Assembly: GCA_031430875.1 (NCBI GenBank)
Contig: JANPCI010000326.1
Location: forward strand, 1 to 17,803
DNA: 17,803 nt
Direction: 5' to 3'
Origin: Sva-07 sp031430875
GTDB taxonomy: Bacteria > Actinomycetota > Acidimicrobiia > Acidimicrobiales > Ilumatobacteraceae
Shown here piece by piece: positions 13,488 to 17,803 of the stretch. How positions within the stretch are numbered: the first letter of the stretch is position 1; every line of letters begins with the position of its first letter. The notes below the pieces were generated by a model. It did not search any database and was not told the DNA's origin. It saw nothing but the letters and a program-made list of their open reading frames with translations. The translations under genes were made by a program, and so were the position numbers.

Positions 13488-15419
13488 TCAGCTCGCGCGA
13501 ACGAGGGCGACGAGGTTGTCGACGTCGAGTCCGAACCGGGCGAGGATCGCCGTCGACTTGGGGTCGTGGGGGATGAACTTCGTCGGTAGGCCGAGCACGG
13601 TGACCTGCGTATCGGTTCGCAAGGTGCACACCGCATCGCCGATCGACATCCCGATGCCGCCGTCACGGATCCCGTCCTCGATCGTGATCACCCGGCTGTG
13701 AGTGGCTGCGTCGGCGATCATCTGGGCATCGAGCGGGGCACAGCAGCGTGCATCCCACACGGTCACGTCGATTCCGTCGACGGCGAGTTCCCCCGCAGCC
13801 TTCTCGGCGACCTCGAGCATCTTGCCGACGGCGATGATGCAGGTGCCGGAACCGGTGACGACCTTGCGGGCCGACAGCCCCGAGCCGACCTCGGCCTCGG
13901 TCACCTGTCGCGCGGCGCCGCGCGGATAGCGGATGGCGACGGGACCTGACTCGACGAGCGTTGTCGCGTCGTGGAGCATCTGGGACAACTCCTGGGCACT
14001 CGAGGGGGCGAGTACGCGCATTCCCGGAACCTTCGCGAGCATCGCCATGTCGTAGACGCCGTGGTGGCTCGCACCATCGGGCCCGGTGACGCCGGCACGA
14101 TCGAGACAGAAGATCACCGGGAGCCGATGCAGCGCCACGTCGTACACGACCTGATCCCACGCTCGATTCATGAACGTCGAGTAGATCGCCACGATCGGTC
14201 GGAGGCCGCCCATCGCCATGCCGGCGGCGCCGGTGACGGCGTGTTGCTCGGCGATACCGACGTCGAAGAAACGGTCGGGGAACCGGTCCTGGAACGGGAG
14301 CAGGCCGGTTGGGCCGGGCATCGCAGCGGTGATGGCGACGATTCGTCGGTCGGCTTCGGCCTCTTTGACAATCGCCTCGGCGAAGGCCTGCGTGTATCCG
14401 GTGGACACGGCTTTAGGCGGTCCGACGAGCGGGTCGAACACCGGGGCGTCGTGGAGGTGCTTCTCGTCGTCGTCCTCGGCCGGTGAGTAGCCGCGACCCT
14501 TCTGCGTGAGCACGTGTACGAGGATCGGGCCCTCCGCCGACAGTTCGATCGCGTTGTGGAACGCGTGCTCCATCTCCTCGATGTTGTGGCCGTCGAACGG
14601 GCCGACGTATCGCACGCCGAGCGCTTCGAAGAACGACGGCGGCTGCAGGAACTCCCTGACGCCGGCCTTGAATGCGTCCATTGCGGAGCCGGCCTGGTGG
14701 CCGACAACGGGGAGATGCTGGAGGAAGTCCTCGATGCGTCGCTGGCGGCGGACGTACACCGGATTCAGGCGGATGTCGGTGAGGGCGTGCGCCAATTTCT
14801 CGGTCAGCACGTCGGTGACACTCGGATGATTGGCTCGTTCGTCGCGGCCCTGCACGCTGGCCGAGAGCATCGATACCGTCGGCGCATACGAGCGGCCGTT
14901 GTCGTTGAGCACGACGATGACCCGCTTGTGTCCATGGCCGATGTTGTTGATCGCCTCGTAGGCCATCCCGCCGGTCATCGAGCCATCGCCGAGTATCGCG
15001 ACGATGTGGCGATGGTGGTCGGCTCCGAGGTCGCGGGCTACGGCCATCCCGTACGCGTAGGAGAGGATCGTGGAGGCGTGGCTGTTCTCGACGTAGTCGT
15101 GTTCCGATTCCTCGCGAGAGGGATAGCCCGACATGCCGCCCTGCTGGCGCAACTGCTCGAACTGTTTCTGGCGGCCCGTGACGATCTTGTGGATGTAGGC
15201 CTGGTGGCCGGTGTCCCACAGAATCGCGTCAGTTGGCGATTCGAACACACGATGCAGCGCCAGAGTGAGTTCGACAGCGCCGAGATTCGAGCCGAGGTGG
15301 CCGCCGGTGTCCGACACGGCCGACACCACGAAGTCACGGATCTCGCCGGCGAGATCGTTCAGTTCGGCATACGACAGATCCCGCAGGTCTGCGGGCTGGC
15401 GGACTCGCTCCAGATACAT
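13488..15419 (-). CDS. dxs: 1-deoxy-D-xylulose-5-phosphate synthase
   Basis: The 643-residue protein is full length. It condenses pyruvate and glyceraldehyde 3-phosphate with thiamine diphosphate, the first step of the MEP isoprenoid pathway. Visible elements are HLGSNLGAVEL (41-51, H41), DTGHQAYIHKIVTGR (69-83, H72), the thiamine-diphosphate block ILGDGSMTGG (142-151) with NDN at 172-174, KGRGYSPAE (307-315), the catalytic Glu E391 in DVGIAEQHAVTGAAG, and GASHHGVYDMAML in the pyrimidine domain. The ATG at 15419 fits the family N-terminus (ERVRQPADLRDLS) and has TAGCGT 9 bases upstream. It is divergent from the SDR gene, and the crotonase-hisN unit follows 58 bases downstream. Confidence 0.97.
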   Translation of the reverse strand: MYLERVRQPADLRDLSYAELNDLAGEIRDFVVSAVSDTGGHLGSNLGAVELTLALHRVFESPTDAILWDTGHQAYIHKIVTGRQKQFEQLRQQGGMSGYPSREESEHDYVENSHASTILSYAYGMAVARDLGADHHRHIVAILGDGSMTGGMAYEAINNIGHGHKRVIVVLNDNGRSYAPTVSMLSASVQGRDERANHPSVTDVLTEKLAHALTDIRLNPVYVRRQRRIEDFLQHLPVVGHQAGSAMDAFKAGVREFLQPPSFFEALGVRYVGPFDGHNIEEMEHAFHNAIELSAEGPILVHVLTQKGRGYSPAEDDDEKHLHDAPVFDPLVGPPKAVSTGYTQAFAEAIVKEAEADRRIVAITAAMPGPTGLLPFQDRFPDRFFDVGIAEQHAVTGAAGMAMGGLRPIVAIYSTFMNRAWDQVVYDVALHRLPVIFCLDRAGVTGPDGASHHGVYDMAMLAKVPGMRVLAPSSAQELSQMLHDATTLVESGPVAIRYPRGAARQVTEAEVGSGLSARKVVTGSGTCIIAVGKMLEVAEKAAGELAVDGIDVTVWDARCCAPLDAQMIADAATHSRVITIEDGIRDGGIGMSIGDAVCTLRTDTQVTVLGLPTKFIPHDPKSTAILARFGLDVDNLVALVRAS

Positions 15420-15428
15420 GCAGCTCTG

Positions 15429-15434
15429 ACGCTA
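15429..15434 (-). promoter_or_regulatory. Putative -10 of dxs
   Basis: TAGCGT on the minus strand ends 9 bases before the dxs ATG, giving a leader of only two or three bases. Confidence 0.45.
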
Positions 15435-15458
15435 TCTCCACTGCCGAGTCGGTGTGTG

Positions 15459-15468
15459 ACGGGCCCGT
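15459..15468. promoter_or_regulatory. Palindrome in the dxs/SDR divergent region
   Basis: ACGGGCCCGT is a perfect 10-bp palindrome overlapping the first base of the SDR -10 element. It may be an operator; such short GC palindromes also occur by chance. Confidence 0.25.
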
Positions 15469-15473
15469 ACAGT
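15468..15473 (+). promoter_or_regulatory. Putative -10 of a leaderless promoter, SDR
   Basis: TACAGT ends 7 bases before the ATG at 15481, with the same GTACAGTCGG context as upstream of the alpha/beta hydrolase gene. Confidence 0.55.
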
Positions 15474-15480
15474 CGGTTGC

Positions 15481-16275
15481 ATGGCAGTTCCTTCGCGATC
15501 TCCGTTCGACCTCTCGGGTCACGTTGCACTCGTCACCGGCGGCAACAGCGGGATCGGCCTCGGCATGGCCGATGCGCTCGCGGCCCACGGCGCCGATGTG
15601 GCGATCTGGGGAACCAACCCCGACAAGAATGATGCGGCGATCGAGCAGCTCGGCCATCACGATGTCGAGCTGCTGTCGATCGTTTGCGACGTCGGCGACG
15701 AGGACGCGGTGGTGCAGGCCATGGCCGACACGATCGGCGAGCTCGGCCGGATCGACTCGTGCTTCGTCAATGCGGGTATCGGCGGGCAGGCGCCGAGCTT
15801 CGTCGGGATGACGTCGGACGAGTGGCGTCGTGTGATGCGAGTGAACCTCGACGGCGCGTTCTTCACGGCGCGCGAGGCGGCGCGACACATGGTCGAGCGA
15901 TCCGACAATGGCGACGAGGCCGGCGGCTCGATCGTGTTCACCACGTCGGGCTCGGCGTTCTTCGGACAACAGTCGGGCCAGCACTACGGCGCGTCGAAGG
16001 CCGGAGTGAATTCGATGATGAAGGCGATTGCTGTGCAACACGCCCGTCACGGGGTGCGCTGCAACTCGATCCTTCCAGGCTGGATCGAGAGCGACATGAC
16101 CGCCGGTGCATTCGCCTGGGACCGCTTTGTTGCCAACGTCCTCCCGCGGGTGCCGGCGCGCCGTTGGGGCGTCCCCGCCGACTTTGGCGGCCTTGCGGTG
16201 TATCTCGCGAGTGCGGCGTCGAGCTACCACACCGGCGACGTCATCACCATCGATGGCGGCTACCACTCCTTCTGA
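15481..16275 (+). CDS. Short-chain dehydrogenase/reductase (SDR)
   Basis: The 264-residue protein is a classical SDR. It has the nucleotide-binding TGGNSGIG (19-26), NAG (97-99), N122 in RVNLDGAFF, the catalytic S156 in TTSGSAFF, and Y169 and K173 in YGASK. It ends in TGDVITIDGGYHSF, typical of the C-terminal region. It should interconvert an alcohol and a ketone with NAD(P)(H); the surrounding fatty-acid genes allow a 3-hydroxyacyl or sterol substrate, but this is only context. It is a single gene with its own leaderless promoter, divergent from dxs, and converges on the methyltransferase gene with 13 bases between the stops. Confidence 0.92.
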   Translation: MAVPSRSPFDLSGHVALVTGGNSGIGLGMADALAAHGADVAIWGTNPDKNDAAIEQLGHHDVELLSIVCDVGDEDAVVQAMADTIGELGRIDSCFVNAGIGGQAPSFVGMTSDEWRRVMRVNLDGAFFTAREAARHMVERSDNGDEAGGSIVFTTSGSAFFGQQSGQHYGASKAGVNSMMKAIAVQHARHGVRCNSILPGWIESDMTAGAFAWDRFVANVLPRVPARRWGVPADFGGLAVYLASAASSYHTGDVITIDGGYHSF

Positions 16276-16288
16276 ACTGGCCCACGCA

Positions 16289-17032
16289 CTATGGCTTGAC
16301 GTAGATCGACACGTGCTGGTCACTGTCGTCGGTGAACTCAGCGCCCGCCATGTCACCGAACCGTTCGGCCAGTGTCAGCCCCGCGCGATCGGCCATCGCG
16401 TCGAGTTGGGCCGGTGTCGCCCACCTGATCGACCAAGGCCGCAGCCGCACACCCTCCGACTCGCTGAATTGTACGAACTGGCCCTCGGCGCGCTGGTTGT
16501 CGGGATCGTCGACCGACACCGAGAGCACGACGTGATCGACGGCCAGGGTCCGCACGGAAACATCGGATGTTGGCCGCGTTCGACGGTCGGCGTCAGGGAC
16601 GAACGCCTCGACCACGAATGATCCATCCACTCGAAGTCGCCCGGCGACCTCCACGAAGCAGCGGTGTTGCCTCTTCTCGTCGAGCAGGTTGAAGATCGTG
16701 TTGTAGGCGACCAACGCGGCATCGAACGGCCCGTCGGGGAGGTCGTCGACCATGTCGCCACAGATGGTCGTGACGTCACCTGTGGCGTCACGTTCGTTGA
16801 GCCGGTCGAGCATCGCTGTACTGCTGTCGACGCCGACCACCTGCAATCCGGCGGCGGTCATCGGCACGGCCAGCCGCCCGGTCCCCACACCGAGTTCGAG
16901 CACCCGCCCGCCCGGTCCCGCCAGCGATGTCATCCGCACAACCGTTGCGTCCACATCGGTGACGTCGGCGTACCACTCGTCGTACACGTCGGCGAACCCG
17001 TCGCCGTAGGAACGCTCGTCGTAGCCGCGCAT
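16289..17032 (-). CDS. Class I SAM-dependent methyltransferase
   Basis: The 247-residue protein has the Rossmann SAM site: motif I VLELGVGTGRLAVPM (44-58), the acidic end of strand 2 in VVGVDSSTAML (65-75, D69), CGDMVDDLP (91-99), and AYNTIFNLLDEK (109-120). The N-terminal YGDGFADVYDEWYADV (9-24) is a typical lead-in. The substrate is unknown. The ATG at 17032 is chosen because TAGCCT lies 7 bases upstream; the reading frame runs further upstream through a large palindrome and is not coding there. The gene stands alone, divergent from the cysteine desulfurase. Confidence 0.87.
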   Translation of the reverse strand: MRGYDERSYGDGFADVYDEWYADVTDVDATVVRMTSLAGPGGRVLELGVGTGRLAVPMTAAGLQVVGVDSSTAMLDRLNERDATGDVTTICGDMVDDLPDGPFDAALVAYNTIFNLLDEKRQHRCFVEVAGRLRVDGSFVVEAFVPDADRRTRPTSDVSVRTLAVDHVVLSVSVDDPDNQRAEGQFVQFSESEGVRLRPWSIRWATPAQLDAMADRAGLTLAERFGDMAGAEFTDDSDQHVSIYVKP

Positions 17033-17039
17033 CGACGTG

Positions 17040-17045
17040 AGGCTA
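17040..17045 (-). promoter_or_regulatory. Putative -10 of a leaderless promoter, methyltransferase
   Basis: TAGCCT on the minus strand ends 7 bases before the ATG at 17032 and directly abuts the 37-base palindrome, which would cover the spacer and -35 region. Confidence 0.5.
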
Positions 17046-17082
17046 GGTGTTACATCCGGGGTCTGACCCCGGATGTAACACC
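17046..17082. repeat. Perfect 17-bp-arm palindrome with CTG loop
   Basis: Left arm GGTGTTACATCCGGGGT (17046-17062), loop CTG (17063-17065), right arm ACCCCGGATGTAACACC (17066-17082); all 17 pairs match. It lies in the 112-base region between the divergent methyltransferase and cysteine desulfurase genes. There is no T-tract and no converging gene end, so it is not a normal terminator. The shape suits a REP/RAYT-type mobile palindrome or an operator. A shorter palindrome with the same GTCTGAC core is at 11756-11768. Confidence 0.85.
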
Positions 17083-17131
17083 GGACGGACATCTGACGTG
17101 ACGCCGGGCCGGTGGTGTCGATGTGCAGCGG

Positions 17132-17137
17132 TAGCGT
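17132..17137 (+). promoter_or_regulatory. Putative -10 of a leaderless promoter, cysteine desulfurase
   Basis: TAGCGT ends 7 bases before the GTG at 17145. Confidence 0.5.
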
Positions 17138-17144
17138 GTGCGGG

Positions 17145-17803
17145 GTGACCGAGCCGGCGATCACCTACCTCGACCACGCTGCGTCCACGCCGATGCGGGC
17201 AGAGGCGATCGAGGCAATGATGCCGTACCTCGCTGCCATCTACGCCAACCCGTCGGGTTCGCATCGCTTCGCCAGGCGGGCCCGCCAGGCCATTGACGAG
17301 TCGCGCGACACTGTGGCCGCAACTGTCGGGTGCCGACCCAACGAGGTCGTGTTCACCGGGTGTGGCACCGAGAGCGACAACACTGCGATTGCAGGCGCGG
17401 TCTCGCGCCGCGGCGGTATCGCGGTCTGCCCGGCGGTGGAGCATCACGCAGTTCTCCATGTCGTCGAGCATCTCGGTGGTCGTGTCGTCGGCGTCGATGC
17501 TGCCGGCAGTGTCGATCTCGACGAACTCGCGGCGGTGCTCGACGCGGAGGCCGACGTCGCCGTCGTCAGTGTGATGGCGGTCAACAACGAGGTGGGCACG
17601 ATCACCGACATTGCCGAGGTGTCGAAGCTCGTGCGTCGACTCGCGCCCGGCGCGCTGGTGCACACCGACGCCGTGCAAGCCGCCTGCTGGCTCGACCTGC
17701 GCGAGGTGACGCCGCACATCGACCTGCTGTCGCTGAGCGCCCACAAGTTCGGCGGCCCGAAGGGCGTCGGCGTGCTGATCGAACGCGGCGGGCCGCGCAT
17801 CGA
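17145..17803 (+). CDS. Cysteine desulfurase (NifS/IscS-like), 3' partial
   Basis: The frame is open from GTG 17145 to the window end, giving 219 residues of an expected 370-400. Visible features are YLDHAASTPMR (8-18), NPSGSHRFARRA (35-46), TGCGTESDNTAIAGA (71-85), the PLP-stacking His in VEHHAVLHVVEHL (98-110), NNEVG (147-151), HTDAVQA (173-179) with the PLP-ring D175 and Q178, and SAHKFGGPKGVG (198-209) with the Schiff-base lysine K201. The enzyme takes sulfur from cysteine for Fe-S clusters or tRNA thiolation. The active-site Cys loop lies beyond the window, so the class I/II split (IscS/NifS versus SufS) is set only by overall resemblance to class I. The start is supported by TAGCGT 7 bases upstream. 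Confidence 0.92.
   Translation, partial: MTEPAITYLDHAASTPMRAEAIEAMMPYLAAIYANPSGSHRFARRARQAIDESRDTVAATVGCRPNEVVFTGCGTESDNTAIAGAVSRRGGIAVCPAVEHHAVLHVVEHLGGRVVGVDAAGSVDLDELAAVLDAEADVAVVSVMAVNNEVGTITDIAEVSKLVRRLAPGALVHTDAVQAACWLDLREVTPHIDLLSLSAHKFGGPKGVGVLIERGGPRI

Noticed and set aside
13430..13666. N-terminal extension of the crotonase frame into dxs
   Set aside because: Overlaps the dxs 3' end in another frame with shadow-type composition; a GTG with a TANNNT element at the right spacing is present at 13429.
15420..15480. Riboswitch (for example thiamine diphosphate) before dxs
   Set aside because: The gap to the divergent gene is 61 bases and the predicted leader is only a few bases; no room for an aptamer.
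17046..17082. Intrinsic terminator
   Set aside because: No T-tract on either side and both neighbouring genes start, rather than end, here.
17033..17164. N-terminal extension of the methyltransferase frame through the palindrome
   Set aside because: It translates a perfect palindrome and the divergent promoter region; the methyltransferase lead-in starts at 17032.
1..17803. tRNA, rRNA, CRISPR array, insertion sequence or prophage
   Set aside because: No cloverleaf-like intergenic segment, regularly spaced repeats, transposase or phage-type gene was found; intergenic gaps are all under about 120 bases.

Overview
The window is gene-dense, GC-rich DNA with 20 protein-coding genes and no gap without a gene longer than about 120 bases. 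Two are cut by the window edges: the first gene at its 5' end and the last at its 3' end. I see no RNA genes, CRISPR arrays, insertion sequences or phage genes. The gene content points to an actinobacterium: two F420-type luciferase-like oxidoreductases, an actinobacterial-type glucosyl-3-phosphoglycerate synthase (GpgS) beside a dihydropteroate-synthase-like gene, an IMPase-family histidinol phosphatase, and many fatty-acid or sterol-type beta-oxidation genes. The set is typical of environmental lineages such as the Acidimicrobiia (Ilumatobacter-like). That placement is inference from content, not from a database match.

Layout. (1) 1-2136, + strand: LLM oxidoreductase and acyl-CoA dehydrogenase, 9 bases apart. 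(2) 2120-4831, - strand: GpgS, then thiolase and a TetR regulator coupled by a TGATG overlap. The TetR and acyl-CoA dehydrogenase coding regions overlap tail to tail by 17 bases. (3) 4879-5628, +: a diverged DHPS-like gene, divergent from gpgS. (4) 5640-6509, -: a FolB-FolK fusion. (5) 6629-9064, +: a three-gene unit of alpha/beta hydrolase, isochorismatase-like protein and LLM oxidoreductase. (6) 9074-15419, -: dxs, a divergent crotonase, hisN, a trans-sulfuration-family PLP enzyme, a SnoaL-like protein and a second divergent crotonase. (7) 15481-16275, +: an SDR. (8) 16289-17032, -: a class I methyltransferase. (9) 17145 onward, +: a cysteine desulfurase running off the end.

Most of the metabolism is acyl-CoA or lipid catabolism (acyl-CoA dehydrogenase, thiolase, two crotonases, SDR, F420 oxidoreductases), mixed with housekeeping functions: folate (folBK and a DHPS-like gene), isoprenoid precursors (dxs), histidine (hisN), methylglucose-lipopolysaccharide precursor (gpgS) and sulfur transfer (cysteine desulfurase).

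I found no coherent new multi-gene system such as a defence island. The signals most worth a second look are: a near-invariant leaderless promoter arrangement (TANNNT, then 7-9 bases, then the start codon) before nine genes; a perfect 17-bp-arm palindrome with a CTG loop in the methyltransferase/desulfurase intergenic region, with a shorter palindrome sharing its core upstream of the PLP enzyme; an isochorismatase-fold protein in which all three catalytic positions are changed; a DHPS-like protein that keeps most pterin/pABA residues but has lost the conserved loop-2 arginine and a C-terminal helix; and two crotonases lacking both catalytic glutamates.
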